From: an uncultured Pseudomonadota bacterium
Lineage (GTDB): Bacteria > Myxococcota_A > UBA796 > SXON01
Direction: 5' to 3'
NCBI GenBank assembly: GCA_903875225.1
Contig: CAIQVJ010000088.1
Coordinates: 1 to 64,000 of the forward strand
DNA: 64,000 nucleotides
In this document: piece by piece, positions 34,320 through 45,182 of the stretch
Layout of the letters: the number at the start of each line of letters is the position of its first letter
Numbering within the stretch: position 1 is the stretch's first letter
Position numbers and translations under genes: made by a program
The notes under the pieces: generated by a model
What the model was told of the DNA's origin: nothing
Databases searched by the model: none
The model's input: the letters and a program-made list of their open reading frames with translations, nothing else

Positions 34320-36272
34320 ATGCCGAAGGCACCCCCCGACGGATCCAGCGAGCGCCGTATCGAGCGTGCCTTTGAAGACGCCCCGGCGGTGATCGCCATC
34401 CACCGTGGGCCGGACCATCGGTTCGCGTTTGCCAATCGCCTCTTTCGGGAGTCCAGCGATGGCCGCGAGATGGTCGGCCGGCCCTACGCCGAGGTGTTTC
34501 CGGAGTTCGTCGAGCAGGGATACCTCGCGATCTTCGACCGGGTCTACACCACGGGGGAGCCGTTCGTGGCCGCCGGCGCGCGTGCGGACACGCCCTGCAG
34601 GCCGGGTGGGCAGCCCGAGGAGCGCTACTGGAACGTCACGTTCCAGCCGACCCGGGACGCGCAGGGCGCAGTGGACGGGATCACCTCGTTTGCCTTCGAG
34701 GTCACAGAGCACGTGATGATGCGGCGCGCGGCTGAGGCCGCGGAGAAGCGGTACGACGACCTGATCCTCGCGCTCAACGTGGTGGTGTGGTGTGTCGATC
34801 CGGAGAGCTGGAGGCCCGAGTGGGTGCGGGGCGACGTGGCCCACCTGCTGGGCATCCCGGCGGCAGAGGTGCTGGCCCCCGGTGGCTGGTGGAGCCGCAT
34901 CCACCCCGAAGACGCCGCTGCCGTGATGGCAGCCCGGGGCGCGCTCCGGTCGCATGGTGAGCGCTACCGCGCCGAGTACCGGCATGGCAGCGAGGAGTCC
35001 GGCTGGCGCTGGATCGCCGAGTCGGGGCAGTTGCGCCTGGAGCCCGGGGCGACGCGGCCGGCTGTGTGGGGCCTGATGCACGACGTCACCGAGCGGGTCG
35101 TCCACGAAAGGAACCGCGACCAGCTGCAGACCCAGCTCCTCCATGTGCAGAAGCTGGAGAGCCTCGGGGTGCTGGCCGGTGGGATCTCGCACGACTTCAA
35201 CAACCTCCTCACGGCCATCCTGGGCAATGCCTCGCTGGCCGAGCTGCAGCTCGAGCCCGGGCATCCGGCTGGGAAGTCGATCGCTTCGATGGTGGCCGCC
35301 GCTCGGCGGGCCGGGGACCTGACCGGACAGCTGCTCGCGTTCTCGGGTCGCGGCCACTTCAGGGTGCAACCCACCGACGTGAACGGGCAGCTCCGCGAGC
35401 TGCTGGTGTTGCTCTCGGCGAGCGTGCCGAAGAAGGTGACGCTCCGGCTCGAACCCGATCCCGCGCTGCCGATGGTCGAGGCGGACGTCTCGCAGCTCCA
35501 CCAGGTGCTCATGAACCTGGTCATCAACGGGGCCCAGTCGATCGGCGACCCTGGCGGGACCGTGGTCGTGCGCACCGGAGTGCAGGTGCTCGAGGGGCGT
35601 GATCTGGCGGCCGTGCACGGCTTTCCCGACACGGCCCCGGGCAGGTTCGTGTTCGTCGAAGTGTCGGACACCGGGATCGGGATGGACAGGGGTACGGTAT
35701 CGAGGATCTTCGAGCCCTTCTTCACCACGAAACAGGGTGGACGGGGCCTTGGTCTCGCTGCCGTTCAGGGCATCGTGCGAGGACACCGTGGACTCATCCG
35801 GGTGTACAGCGAGCCCGGGCGGGGCACGACCTTCAAGGTGTTCCTGCCGGCCGGGCGCGACGTCTCCCTGCCTGAAGGGACGCCCGAGCCGCAAGCCCCG
35901 ATCGCCAGGGGCACAGTGCTGGTGGTCGACGACGAGCCGGCTGTCCGGCAATTCGTGCGCCTGGCGCTGGAGTTCGGCGGCTACCGGGTTGTCGAGGCGG
36001 CCGACGGCCACGAGGGTGTCGAGACCTTCCGGGCGCTGGCCGGCGAGGTGGACCTGGTTCTGCTCGACCTGACGATGCCGCGGATGAACGGCGAGGAGGC
36101 GCTCTCCGAGATGCGGAAGATCCGGGCATCCACACCGGTCGTGCTGAGCAGCGGCTACAACGAGGTGGAGGCCACTCGGCGGCTGGTCGGCCGCGGCTCC
36201 GTCGAGTTCATCCAGAAGCCCTACCCGGCGAAGGACTTGCTGGAGCTGGTCGGGCGCCTCGTCGGCCGGTGA
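34320..36272 (+). CDS. Hybrid sensor histidine kinase: PAS-PAS-HisKA-HATPase-REC
   Basis: Starting at ATG 34320, the 650-residue protein has no membrane segment and is cytoplasmic. Residues ~15-125 and ~140-255 are PAS-like. The phospho-acceptor His lies in GGISHDFNNLLTAIL. The ATPase has NLVINGAQSI, SDTGIGMD and GRGLGLAAVQ. A receiver domain follows with VVDDEP, the acceptor Asp in VLLDLTMPRMNG and Lys in FIQKPY. No output domain is attached, so a separate phosphotransfer partner is needed. The ORF continues back to 34197, but that part overlaps the ssnA-like gene. Confidence 0.92.
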   Translation: MPKAPPDGSSERRIERAFEDAPAVIAIHRGPDHRFAFANRLFRESSDGREMVGRPYAEVFPEFVEQGYLAIFDRVYTTGEPFVAAGARADTPCRPGGQPEERYWNVTFQPTRDAQGAVDGITSFAFEVTEHVMMRRAAEAAEKRYDDLILALNVVVWCVDPESWRPEWVRGDVAHLLGIPAAEVLAPGGWWSRIHPEDAAAVMAARGALRSHGERYRAEYRHGSEESGWRWIAESGQLRLEPGATRPAVWGLMHDVTERVVHERNRDQLQTQLLHVQKLESLGVLAGGISHDFNNLLTAILGNASLAELQLEPGHPAGKSIASMVAAARRAGDLTGQLLAFSGRGHFRVQPTDVNGQLRELLVLLSASVPKKVTLRLEPDPALPMVEADVSQLHQVLMNLVINGAQSIGDPGGTVVVRTGVQVLEGRDLAAVHGFPDTAPGRFVFVEVSDTGIGMDRGTVSRIFEPFFTTKQGGRGLGLAAVQGIVRGHRGLIRVYSEPGRGTTFKVFLPAGRDVSLPEGTPEPQAPIARGTVLVVDDEPAVRQFVRLALEFGGYRVVEAADGHEGVETFRALAGEVDLVLLDLTMPRMNGEEALSEMRKIRASTPVVLSSGYNEVEATRRLVGRGSVEFIQKPYPAKDLLELVGRLVGR

Positions 36273-36278
36273 AGCGGC

Positions 36279-36300
36279 TCGGCACGCCCGGGTCTGCCGA
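36279..36300. terminator. Short hairpin between convergent genes
   Basis: TCGGCA at 36279-36284 and TGCCGA at 36295-36300 flank a CCCGGG core in the 28 bases between the converging hybrid kinase and lipoprotein genes. It probably ends transcription from both sides. There is no U-run. Confidence 0.35.
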
Positions 36301-37374
<1,074 letters not shown>

Positions 37375-37511
37375 CGGTCGTCCGTGTGAGGGTCAAAGGA
37401 TACCGGCTGGAGGCCTCACTGTGTCTATCGCCCGGTCTACTTCTGGGATCAAGCTGGGTACAGTTGCGCCAGACCCCGGGTCGCCCGGACCCGCCCGGTT
37501 ACGCCCCCTCC

Positions 37512-38648
37512 ATGACCCTGCTCGTCCTGCTCGCTTGTGCCCCGCCCGTCGCCCAGCCGCCCGGCGACGACAGCGCGCCGAGTGAGACCGGGGACGACAG
37601 CGGCACGCCACCGCCGCCCGCCTGTCAGGCCCTGGAGGACCCAGGCCTCCCGATGGACTTTGCCTCGTTGACAGCCCGGCTGGGTACCCAGCACTGCCTC
37701 TCGGTGATCGACCAGGGCGCGATGTCCGGCCAGATCGACCGGTTCCACGCCGAGCAGCGGGTGTGGTGCGACGAGGTCTATCGGATGGACTCCCCCGACG
37801 GCCTCACGTTCTCGACCACCCCCCAGCAGGTTCGTGAGCACGCGAGCGTGTCGGACGTCATGGTCACCGCGACGGGCACGCACGTGGTCGTGTTCAACGA
37901 TCTCTCCCCGACCCTCCTCATGGACACGCTGGTGAGCGATCCCGAGCGGTTCTGGCGTCAGGGCCTGCTCGGGCTCGGCGGCCTGGGCATGATCGTCGAT
38001 GACGGCGCGGGCTTCCAGGACGCCGTGTTCGACGCCCACCTCGCGTCCCTGCAGGAGCTCATCGACCCCGACCTGGCCGCCCTCGCGGACGGCACCTTCC
38101 GGTTTGTCTGGTTCGGGGTCCCCGTTGCGGCGTTGTCGCCCGATAGTTGGGACCCCTACCTCTCCGCCGAGCCGCACGCGTTCTTCCGGACGACCTCTTC
38201 GGATTTCGCGAGCTTCCCGACGGCCCCGGCGATCGTCTCGTGCAGCGAGGGGGAGTACGGAGAGGCAGACCCGAGCGTGGTCTCGCTGGCCGACGGTGGG
38301 GAGGTGCTCTACGCCGGCGCGCTGAGCGGTACGGCGAAGGGGTGGAGGTCCGAGGATGGGGTGACGTGGGATGACCCGGGGACCCCGACGCTGGAGTCGG
38401 GGCTGCCAGCCGGAGCCCCGGACCTCGTCTCCGATGGCGCGGGGGGCTACCGGATGTACTTCGTGAACAACCAGACGGGTCGTGAGGAGGTCGCCACCAG
38501 CCTCGATGGCGAGACCTGGGCCATCCTCGGCCCGGTCATGGACATGCCGAACGCCCATGGCGGGTCTGTGGCACGCGCACCGGATGGGACCTGGTGGATC
38601 TACTTCAACATCCCCAACGCGGAGTGCATGGCCCAGGCCGCGGAGTGA
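37512..38648 (+). CDS. Lipoprotein, hypothetical, beta-propeller-like
   Basis: The open frame starts at 36831 on the antisense of the previous gene, but ATG 37512 gives MTLLVLLACAPP, a lipoprotein signal, and a 378-residue product. After a Pro/Asp-rich linker, the second half (residues ~250-370) has repeats such as GGEVLYAGALSGTAKGWRSE, DGAGGYRMYFVNNQTGREEV and PDGTWWIYFNI, like sialidase or glycosidase propeller blades. No catalytic motif is clear. Confidence 0.7.
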   Translation: MTLLVLLACAPPVAQPPGDDSAPSETGDDSGTPPPPACQALEDPGLPMDFASLTARLGTQHCLSVIDQGAMSGQIDRFHAEQRVWCDEVYRMDSPDGLTFSTTPQQVREHASVSDVMVTATGTHVVVFNDLSPTLLMDTLVSDPERFWRQGLLGLGGLGMIVDDGAGFQDAVFDAHLASLQELIDPDLAALADGTFRFVWFGVPVAALSPDSWDPYLSAEPHAFFRTTSSDFASFPTAPAIVSCSEGEYGEADPSVVSLADGGEVLYAGALSGTAKGWRSEDGVTWDDPGTPTLESGLPAGAPDLVSDGAGGYRMYFVNNQTGREEVATSLDGETWAILGPVMDMPNAHGGSVARAPDGTWWIYFNIPNAECMAQAAE

Positions 38649-38660
38649 ACGGCCGCTGCG

Positions 38661-40427
38661 CTACTCCGGCGGGGCCAGCGCCCGTCGCACCTCGTCGAAC
38701 GTGGTCTCCCCCGCGAGCGCCCGGGCGATCCCGGCATCCCACAGCCAGACCACGCCGATCTCGTTGCATGCAGCCTTGATCGCCTGCTCGCCGCTGTTCG
38801 CGCGGAGCACCTCGCGGATGCGGTGGTTCGGCTGGAGCATCTCGTACACGGCCAGACGGCCCCGGTACCCGGTCTCTCCGCACTGTCGGCACCCCACGGC
38901 GACGCGATGGTGGGCGGTGGTGACCTGCTCCGGCGAGAGGTCGAACTCCACGACGGTGTCGCCGGGGAGGGGCTCGGTCCTCGCACAGACCGAGCAAACG
39001 CGGCGCAACAGGCGTTGTGCGACGACGAGCTGCAGGCAGCTGGCGAGGAGGTAGGTCTCCATCCCCATGTCGACGAGGCGGTTGAACGTCTCCACGATCC
39101 CGTTGGTGTGCAGGGTCGACAGCACCATGTGCCCGGTGAGCGAGGCTCGCATCGCGATCGACGAGACCTCGGCGTCGCGCATCTCGCCGACGAACACCAC
39201 GTCGGGGTCCTGCCGGAGCACCGAGCGGAGCGCTGTGGGGAACGTGAGCCCGGCCTTCTCCTGGATCTGGACGTGGTTCGCGCCCGGGATCGCGGACTCC
39301 ACGGGGTCCTCCAGCGTGACGATGTTGATGTCGGGATCGTTGATCGCGTTGATCGCGGCGTGCAGGGTCGTGGTCTTGCCACTGCCGGTGGGCCCCGTCA
39401 CGAGCACCAGCCCCTGCGAGAGCCGGATGACCTTGTTGATCGTGGCGAGCTGTGGGGGGCTGAACCCGAGCCGCGCGAGATCGGCGAGGTGGGCCTCCTT
39501 CTTCATCAACCGGATCACGCACTTCTCGCCGAACACCGTGGGCAGCGTGGAGACGCGGAACTGCACGTCCTCCTCCTCCACGCGCATCGACATGTGACCA
39601 TCCTGTGGCTTGCGCCGCTCGGAGATGTCCATCTCGGAGAGCAGCTTGATCCGGGAGACCATCGGGGGGTGGAGCCGCAGCGGCGGGGCCAGCTCGGTTG
39701 AGAGCTTGCCGTCGATCCGGTAGCGGATCCGGAAGAAGGTCTCGTACGGTTCGATGTGGATGTCGCTCGCCCGGCGCTCGATCGCCTGCTTGAGCACATA
39801 GTTGGTGAGGCGTACGACGATGGGTACGGCGGCTTCGGGATCCTCTGCGCGCACCCGTCGGGCGATCTCGTCCAGGGCCTCGGTCGGGGCGCCCGGGCCG
39901 CCGGGCTGCACGGAGGAGGAGTCGAGGTCCAGGTCGGCGCCGATCTGGTCCATCAGCATGGCAGACGCGTACCGGCTGCTGATGAACCGGCGGAACGTCG
40001 TCTCGGTCACGAGCCGCGGCTCCACCCGCGCGAGCCGCGTCCGATGCAGGATCTCGTCGATCGCCAGGAGGTTGCTCGGGTCCGTCATCCCGACCACCAG
40101 CGTGCGGTTCTTCACCGAGAGCGGGATGATCTCGTGCTTGCGGATCACCGCCTCGGGGATGAGGCGGAGCACGTCCGGTGCCGGGTTGATCGACTCCACG
40201 TCGCAGGTCTCGAGCCCGAGCTGCTGTCCGAGGCTCGACTCGAGGTGCTTCTCGCTGATGAACCCGAGGGTGACGAGGATGGAGCCGAGCCTCCCGCCGT
40301 GGTTCTTCTGGTAGGTCAACGCCTGGTCGAGCTGCTCGGCGTTGATGAGTCCGGCCTCGATCAGGAGGTCCCCGAGGCGACGTTTGCGGCGGCTGGGTCG
40401 GGGGGCGGCGGGCTGTTCGGGGGGCAT
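38661..40427 (-). CDS. GspE/PilB-family secretion ATPase
   Basis: This hexameric ATPase family powers type II secretion or type IV pilus assembly. ATG 40427 gives 588 residues with an N-terminal GspE-N domain (RRKRRLGDLLIEAGLINAEQ). The ATPase shows Walker A GPTGSGKTT, the Asp box LEDPVE, Walker B near DPDVVFVGEMRD and the His box STLHTN. Two Cys pairs (CSVC, CRQC) form the zinc site of this group. No other pilus or secretion gene lies nearby, so it is an orphan copy. The first 48 residues of the longer frame look non-coding. Confidence 0.9.
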   Translation of the reverse strand: MPPEQPAAPRPSRRKRRLGDLLIEAGLINAEQLDQALTYQKNHGGRLGSILVTLGFISEKHLESSLGQQLGLETCDVESINPAPDVLRLIPEAVIRKHEIIPLSVKNRTLVVGMTDPSNLLAIDEILHRTRLARVEPRLVTETTFRRFISSRYASAMLMDQIGADLDLDSSSVQPGGPGAPTEALDEIARRVRAEDPEAAVPIVVRLTNYVLKQAIERRASDIHIEPYETFFRIRYRIDGKLSTELAPPLRLHPPMVSRIKLLSEMDISERRKPQDGHMSMRVEEEDVQFRVSTLPTVFGEKCVIRLMKKEAHLADLARLGFSPPQLATINKVIRLSQGLVLVTGPTGSGKTTTLHAAINAINDPDINIVTLEDPVESAIPGANHVQIQEKAGLTFPTALRSVLRQDPDVVFVGEMRDAEVSSIAMRASLTGHMVLSTLHTNGIVETFNRLVDMGMETYLLASCLQLVVAQRLLRRVCSVCARTEPLPGDTVVEFDLSPEQVTTAHHRVAVGCRQCGETGYRGRLAVYEMLQPNHRIREVLRANSGEQAIKAACNEIGVVWLWDAGIARALAGETTFDEVRRALAPPE

Positions 40428-40548
40428 CGCAAATCCTCGGTGGGCCTGCAATCTACCACCTGCGAGGCGGTGACGCCGCGCGGCGCCCTTCACCGGGAGG
40501 TGCCCGCTCCCGCTGCAGGCGACGGGGCCGTGCCAGCCCGGCCGGGAT

Positions 40549-40558
40549 GGCGTAAAAG
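40549..40558 (+). promoter_or_regulatory. Putative -10 element of the HyuC/AllC-type hydrolase gene
   Basis: GGCGTAAAAG lies just before the start codon at 40564 and overlaps an AAAGGAG ribosome site, so the transcript leader would be very short. Confidence 0.3.
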
Positions 40559-40563
40559 GAGCG

Positions 40564-41805
40564 ATGCACATCGACTCCGCACGCCTCTACCGCTCGATCG
40601 ACGATCTTGGCCGCATCGGCGCCTACACGGACGCGGACTCCGGTCTGCAGGGCGTGAACCGCCTGGCGCTCACGGCCGCAGACGGTGAGGGCCGTCGCCA
40701 TGTCGTCGCCCGGATGCACGCGCTCGGTCTCACGGTCACCGTAGACGCCATCGGCAACGTGTACGGGCGTCGCCCCGGGCGCAACGACGCGCTCGCCCCC
40801 GTGATGATCGGCTCGCACATCGACTCGGTGCCCACTGCGGGCCGGTTCGACGGCTGCCTCGGGGTGCTGGGTGGCCTCGAGGTGATCGCTACGCTCAACG
40901 ACCGGAACCTCGCCACCGAGCGCCCGTTGGTCGTGGCGTTCTTCACGGACGAGGAGGGGTGCCGCTTCGGCACCGACATGCTGGGGAGCGCGGTCGCCAC
41001 GGGGCGCCTGCCGTTGGAGGAGGCCTGGTCACTCACGGATCTCGGGGGCAAGCGCGTGCGCGACGAGCTCGATGCCATCGGGTTCCTGGGCGATGCGCCG
41101 GTGCTCGTGGCTCCGCCACACGCCTACCTGGAGTGCCACGTGGAGCAGGGGCCCATCCTCGCGGCGAAGGGGCTGCAGATCGGGGTCCTGAGCGGCGTGC
41201 AGGCGATCAGCTGGCACGAGCTCACGATCCGGGGCACGTCGGCCCACGCCGGGACCACGCCGATGGAGCTTCGCCGGGACGCGGGCGTGGCCGCCGCGCG
41301 GATCAACCTCCATCTCCGCGAGATGATCGCCTCGGGCCGGTTCGGCGAGATGCGCGCGACGATGGGGTGCATCCAGCCGCACCCCGGGCTCGTGAACATC
41401 GTGCCGGGGCGGGTGATCGCCACCGTGGACCTCCGCAACCCCGATGACGCCGCGATGGGCGACTCCGAGGCCGGGATCATCGGCTTCTACGATAGGGTCG
41501 CTGCCGAAGAGCATGTCGGGATCACCTGGCGGCAGACAGCGCGCACCCCGTCGGTCGCCTTCGATCCGGATGTCCGGGCGCGGGTCGCTGCGGCCGCAGA
41601 CGCGCTCGGCTTGAGCCACGCGCCGATCATCTCGGGCGCCGGCCACGATGCGCAGGAGTTCGCGCGCATCTGCCCGGTGGGCATGGTGTTCGTGCCCGGC
41701 GAGTTCGACGGCATCAGCCACAACCCCCGCGAGCTCTCCACCCCGGAGGCCTGCGCGAACGGCGTTGACGTCCTGCTGCGGGTGGCGTTGGGGCTGGCGG
41801 AGTAG
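40564..41805 (+). CDS. Zn-dependent amidohydrolase, M20 family, HyuC/AllC type
   Basis: The 413-residue enzyme resembles N-carbamoyl-L-amino-acid hydrolase and allantoate amidohydrolase. Metal-binding and catalytic residues appear as GSHIDSVPTAGRFDG, FTDEEGCRFG, ECHVEQGP and the late His in DGISHNPRE. The dimerisation lid contains SAHAGTTPMELRRDA. It would release ammonia and CO2 from a carbamoyl or ureido compound, fitting the purine/hydantoin theme of the region. It is transcribed divergently from the secretion ATPase. Confidence 0.88.
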   Translation: MHIDSARLYRSIDDLGRIGAYTDADSGLQGVNRLALTAADGEGRRHVVARMHALGLTVTVDAIGNVYGRRPGRNDALAPVMIGSHIDSVPTAGRFDGCLGVLGGLEVIATLNDRNLATERPLVVAFFTDEEGCRFGTDMLGSAVATGRLPLEEAWSLTDLGGKRVRDELDAIGFLGDAPVLVAPPHAYLECHVEQGPILAAKGLQIGVLSGVQAISWHELTIRGTSAHAGTTPMELRRDAGVAAARINLHLREMIASGRFGEMRATMGCIQPHPGLVNIVPGRVIATVDLRNPDDAAMGDSEAGIIGFYDRVAAEEHVGITWRQTARTPSVAFDPDVRARVAAAADALGLSHAPIISGAGHDAQEFARICPVGMVFVPGEFDGISHNPRELSTPEACANGVDVLLRVALGLAE

Positions 41806-41830
41806 CGCGCGCGTTGCCGCACCCTACGCC

Positions 41831-41840
41831 GCGCTACGTT
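41831..41840 (+). promoter_or_regulatory. Putative -10 element of the zinc-ribbon protein gene
   Basis: GCGCTACGTT lies 11 bases before ATG 41852, with GAGGGCGAG between them. It is close to the copies at 28012 and 29538. Confidence 0.35.
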
Positions 41841-41851
41841 GAGGGCGAGCC

Positions 41852-42994
41852 ATGAACCAGAGCGCACTCCTCGGGATCGCCTTCACCCTGCTCTCGGTGT
41901 GTTTTTCGGCCTGCGTCGGGCTGCTCGCCGTCGGGGTCTCGCTCGCGGTACCGGTCGGGATCCTCTGGATCATCTACAAGCAGGTGCGCGACGGGAAGGG
42001 CACCCTCGTGGTGAGCGGTCCGCTGGTCTCGGCGCTCGCAGCTTCGGGGCCTCCGCCGGCCCAGCGGCCCCCCGGCCCCCAGTTCGTCAAGCGCACGCGG
42101 TGTCGCTCCTGCGGCGCTCCCAAGGTGCAGCGCTCGCTCAACGCGTACGTGTACTGCGACTTCTGCGGGCTCCTCATCGACTGGGACTTCCAGGCCTGCC
42201 TCGCCGACAAGCGCTCCCGACTCCCGGGACCTACCTATGAGGCCCTGCTGCGGAGCCTGCAGCCGAAGCTCGGAGCCGCTCGGGCCGCCGGAGATCGCGA
42301 TGCCTACAGGGCGGCCCAGCGCACCATCTGGGAGGCCTATGCCACGGCCTGCCCCGCCGCGCTCCCGCCACGGGTGGGTGACCCTGCGTTCCGCAAGCGC
42401 CTCGTCGACTGGCAGGCCGACTCCCAGACCGATCTGGACTTCGACCCGGAGGTCGCCGCCTCCTTCGCGCGCCAGAACGCGGCGGTGACCAACCTCGCGT
42501 GGGACCGCCAGAACCCCTTCCAGCCGAAGATCCAGCCGGGCTCGTTCGACGTCCTGCTGGATGCCGTGTTGGCCCATCAGCTCACGACCACCGAGCGGTT
42601 GGAGGCGGGCGGATGGCTGGCCCGCCACCCCGACCAGCCGACGGCTGAGCTTTTCCGGCACATCGGCGTCTCCGCGCTGGTGCAGGGGTGGATCCCCTAC
42701 TTCCAGGGGGGCGAGACCGAGCGGGTGCTCACCCGGACGGGCCTCAAGGGCGAGTACGACGAGGTGGCCCTGCCGAAGCTGCAGAGCGGTCCGTGCCCGA
42801 GCTGTGGTGCAGCCCTGCAGGTGGTGGAGGGCGCAAAACGGGTGCTCTGCGAGTCCTGTGGGCATCTCGCCGGCGTGGGCACGGGCACCATCGCCTGCCA
42901 TGGATGCTCGGCCCCGATCACGTTGCCAGAGCACGGCAGCCTGTTCTCGTGCCCGAATTGCGAGGCCGAGCTGCGGATGATGCGCCACGGGTGA
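41852..42994 (+). CDS. Membrane protein with three zinc ribbons, hypothetical
   Basis: The 380-residue protein starts with one or two membrane segments (LGIAFTLLSVCFSACVGLLA, then VSLAVPVGILWIIYK). The cytoplasmic part has three Cys-pair zinc ribbons: CRSC/CDFC near residue 85, CPSC/CESC near 315 and CHGC/CPNC near the C-terminus. A helical region lies between them. I recognise no named family; such proteins may sense or scaffold at the membrane. It is a lone gene with its own -10-like block. Confidence 0.75.
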   Translation: MNQSALLGIAFTLLSVCFSACVGLLAVGVSLAVPVGILWIIYKQVRDGKGTLVVSGPLVSALAASGPPPAQRPPGPQFVKRTRCRSCGAPKVQRSLNAYVYCDFCGLLIDWDFQACLADKRSRLPGPTYEALLRSLQPKLGAARAAGDRDAYRAAQRTIWEAYATACPAALPPRVGDPAFRKRLVDWQADSQTDLDFDPEVAASFARQNAAVTNLAWDRQNPFQPKIQPGSFDVLLDAVLAHQLTTTERLEAGGWLARHPDQPTAELFRHIGVSALVQGWIPYFQGGETERVLTRTGLKGEYDEVALPKLQSGPCPSCGAALQVVEGAKRVLCESCGHLAGVGTGTIACHGCSAPITLPEHGSLFSCPNCEAELRMMRHG

Positions 42995-43067
42995 GGGTTC
43001 CGCGCCCCCCGTCCTTCGAACGCCGCCTCGGGTGCGCCCGTGGCGGCTCCCGGGGTAGAGAGGGCCG

Positions 43068-44639
43068 ATGCAACACCCCCTCGTCCTCCGCCACGGCACG
43101 CTCCTCGATGGTACCGGGGCGCCCGGGCGTCCCGCGGATCTCGGCATCCAGGACGGCCGTCTCCACGCGATCGCGAACCCCGGCGTGCTCGATGGCGTGC
43201 GGGTGATCGACTGCACCGGGCTGGTGCTCTGCCCCGGGTTCATCGACACGCACACGCACACCGATCTCGCCGCGCTGCGGGAGCCGGACGTGCCGATGAA
43301 GGCGCGGCAGGGCGTCACCCTCGACGTGCTCGGCCAGGACGGCGTCTCCGTCGCACCGCTGCCCGCGGGCAGGCGCGCGCAGATGGAGCGCACGATCGCC
43401 GGGCTCGACGGCACGCTGCCCGATTGGGACTGGGAGACGGTGGGTGAGTACCTCGCGCGGCTGCAGCGCACGCCCGCCGCGATCAACCTCGCCTACCTCG
43501 TCCCTCACGGAAACCTCCGGCTCACGCACCTGGGCATGGACGATCGGCGGGCCACGCCGGACGAGCTTGCCGCGATGTGTCGGGGCCTCGAGGAGGGGCT
43601 GGAGGCCGGCGCCGTCGGGTTGTCGACGGGGCTCATCTACCCGCCCTGCTGCTATGGCGACACCGAGGAGCTGATCGCGCTCGGTCGCGTGCTCGCGCGC
43701 CATGATCGGCCTGTGGTGGTGCACCTTCGCAGCGAGAGCGATCTGCTGTCGGAGGCCGTGGACGAGATGCTGCGCGTGGGCCGCGAGAGCGGGTGCCGGG
43801 TGCACATCTCGCACCTCAAGATCGCGGGCAAGCGCAACTGGGCGCGTGTGGACGTGCTGCTCGCCGCGCTGGACAGCCGCGACGTCCGGGTCACCGCGGA
43901 TCAATACCCGTACACGGCCGGTTCGACGATGATGGGCGCGATGTTGCCGCCCTGGGCGCACGCCGGGGGGTTCGAGCGTACGCTCGCGCGGCTCGCCGAC
44001 CCGGTCGACCGGGCGCGGATGAAGGCCGACCTGGTCGTGGAGGGCCCCCACAGCTGGGACAACTTCTGGAGCTGGGGCGGCGCCGACGGGATCCTGATCT
44101 CGGACATCCCGAGTGGCCGCCGGGCCGCCCAGGTGGGTCAGTCCCTCGGGCAGGCGGCTGCGGGCGCCGACCCGATTGATTTTACGTTCGATCTGCTCCT
44201 CGAGGAGCGCATGGGGGTCGGGATGATCGCGTTCTCCCAGTCCGAGGAGGTCGTTCGTACGTTGATGTCCCACCCGAACGTGAACGGCTGCACCGATGGC
44301 CTGCTGGGCGGCCGCCCGCACCCGCGCGCCTACGGGGCGTTCGCCCGGATCCTCCGGATGAACAGGGAGCACTCGCTGCTCCCCCTGCCGGAGATGGTGC
44401 GGAAGCTCACCTCCCAGGCGGCGAGCGCGCTCACCCTGCGCGGGCGGGGCGTGCTCGCCGAGGGCGCCCCGGCGGACATCGTCGGGTTCGACGCGGACAC
44501 GGTCGGCGACACGGCGACCTACGCAGACCCCCGCCAGTTCCCGGTGGGGTTGCCGCTCGTCGTGGTGAACGGAGCCTGCGTGGTGCAGGAGGGCCTGTCG
44601 ACCGGAGCCCGACCCGGGGTGCTGGTCACCGGTCGGTAG
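43068..44639 (+). CDS. N-acyl-D-amino-acid deacylase-type amidohydrolase
   Basis: The 523-residue enzyme belongs to the D-aminoacylase/dihydroorotase-like amidohydrolases. It has the HTHTD metal site near residue 64, EAGAVGLSTGLIYPP, HLRSE, VHISHLK and the SDIPSG/FSQSEEVVRTLM segments. The Cys metal bridge of D-aminoacylase (GNCG) is replaced by LGQDGVSVAP, so its substrate may differ. Family members remove the acyl group from N-acyl-D-amino acids. Confidence 0.82.
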   Translation: MQHPLVLRHGTLLDGTGAPGRPADLGIQDGRLHAIANPGVLDGVRVIDCTGLVLCPGFIDTHTHTDLAALREPDVPMKARQGVTLDVLGQDGVSVAPLPAGRRAQMERTIAGLDGTLPDWDWETVGEYLARLQRTPAAINLAYLVPHGNLRLTHLGMDDRRATPDELAAMCRGLEEGLEAGAVGLSTGLIYPPCCYGDTEELIALGRVLARHDRPVVVHLRSESDLLSEAVDEMLRVGRESGCRVHISHLKIAGKRNWARVDVLLAALDSRDVRVTADQYPYTAGSTMMGAMLPPWAHAGGFERTLARLADPVDRARMKADLVVEGPHSWDNFWSWGGADGILISDIPSGRRAAQVGQSLGQAAAGADPIDFTFDLLLEERMGVGMIAFSQSEEVVRTLMSHPNVNGCTDGLLGGRPHPRAYGAFARILRMNREHSLLPLPEMVRKLTSQAASALTLRGRGVLAEGAPADIVGFDADTVGDTATYADPRQFPVGLPLVVVNGACVVQEGLSTGARPGVLVTGR

Positions 44640-44690
44640 TCCGGCGGTGCCTGCTGGCCCCCGCTCCCTGCGCCCGATATGCCTCGGCTC

Positions 44691-45182
44691 ATGGTGTTGC
44701 TGCTCGCCTTCCTGGGTTGCTCCGACCCGCCGCCCCCGTCGGGCGTGGCTGTCGAGAGCGCGCCTGCGGCTGCCGTCCCCGTCGCACCGGTCGCCGAGCC
44801 CCCGAGCATCTCCGTGGAACCCTTGCCGGCGGCCGGGAGCATCGGCGGCGAGCCGATCCTGCCCAGGCCCATCGTCCTCGGGGCGATCTCGGTCGCCGAG
44901 ATCGACGCCGGGCTGGCCCCGCGGCGCGCCGCGATCGAGGCCTGCTACGCCGCCCGCCGCAAGGTCGACCCGGGCCTCTCCGGCAAGGTGCTCGTGAAAT
45001 TCTCGATCGCGCACGATGGCCACGTTCCCGATGCCTCGGTCGCGTCGACCAGCCTGCGTGATCCCGAAACCGAGGCCTGCGTGACCGCGTGTGTGCGGGA
45101 GACCCGCTTCGCGCCCCTGACCGACGGCGAGGTGGCCATGGTGCGCTACCCGTTCACGTTCCCGGCTACCAGTTCACGTTGA
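44691..45182 (+). CDS. Lipoprotein with a TonB-like (AgmX/PglI-type) C-terminal domain
   Basis: I chose ATG 44691 (MVLLLAFLGCSDPP); ATG 44679 overlaps a -10-like GATATG. The 163-residue protein has a Pro/Val/Ala-rich linker and a C-terminal domain of the kind found in AgmX/PglI and TonB (AIEACYAARRKVDPGLSGKV, LVKFSIAHDG). Two Cys in EACVTACVRE probably form a disulfide with the earlier Cys. Its last 17 bases overlap the 3' end of the opposite gene, which carries a related domain. Confidence 0.78.
   Translation: MVLLLAFLGCSDPPPPSGVAVESAPAAAVPVAPVAEPPSISVEPLPAAGSIGGEPILPRPIVLGAISVAEIDAGLAPRRAAIEACYAARRKVDPGLSGKVLVKFSIAHDGHVPDASVASTSLRDPETEACVTACVRETRFAPLTDGEVAMVRYPFTFPATSSR

Noticed and set aside
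42918..45023. A 701-codon open frame on the minus strand
   Set aside because: It is the antisense shadow of the D-aminoacylase-type gene and has no start signal or domain.
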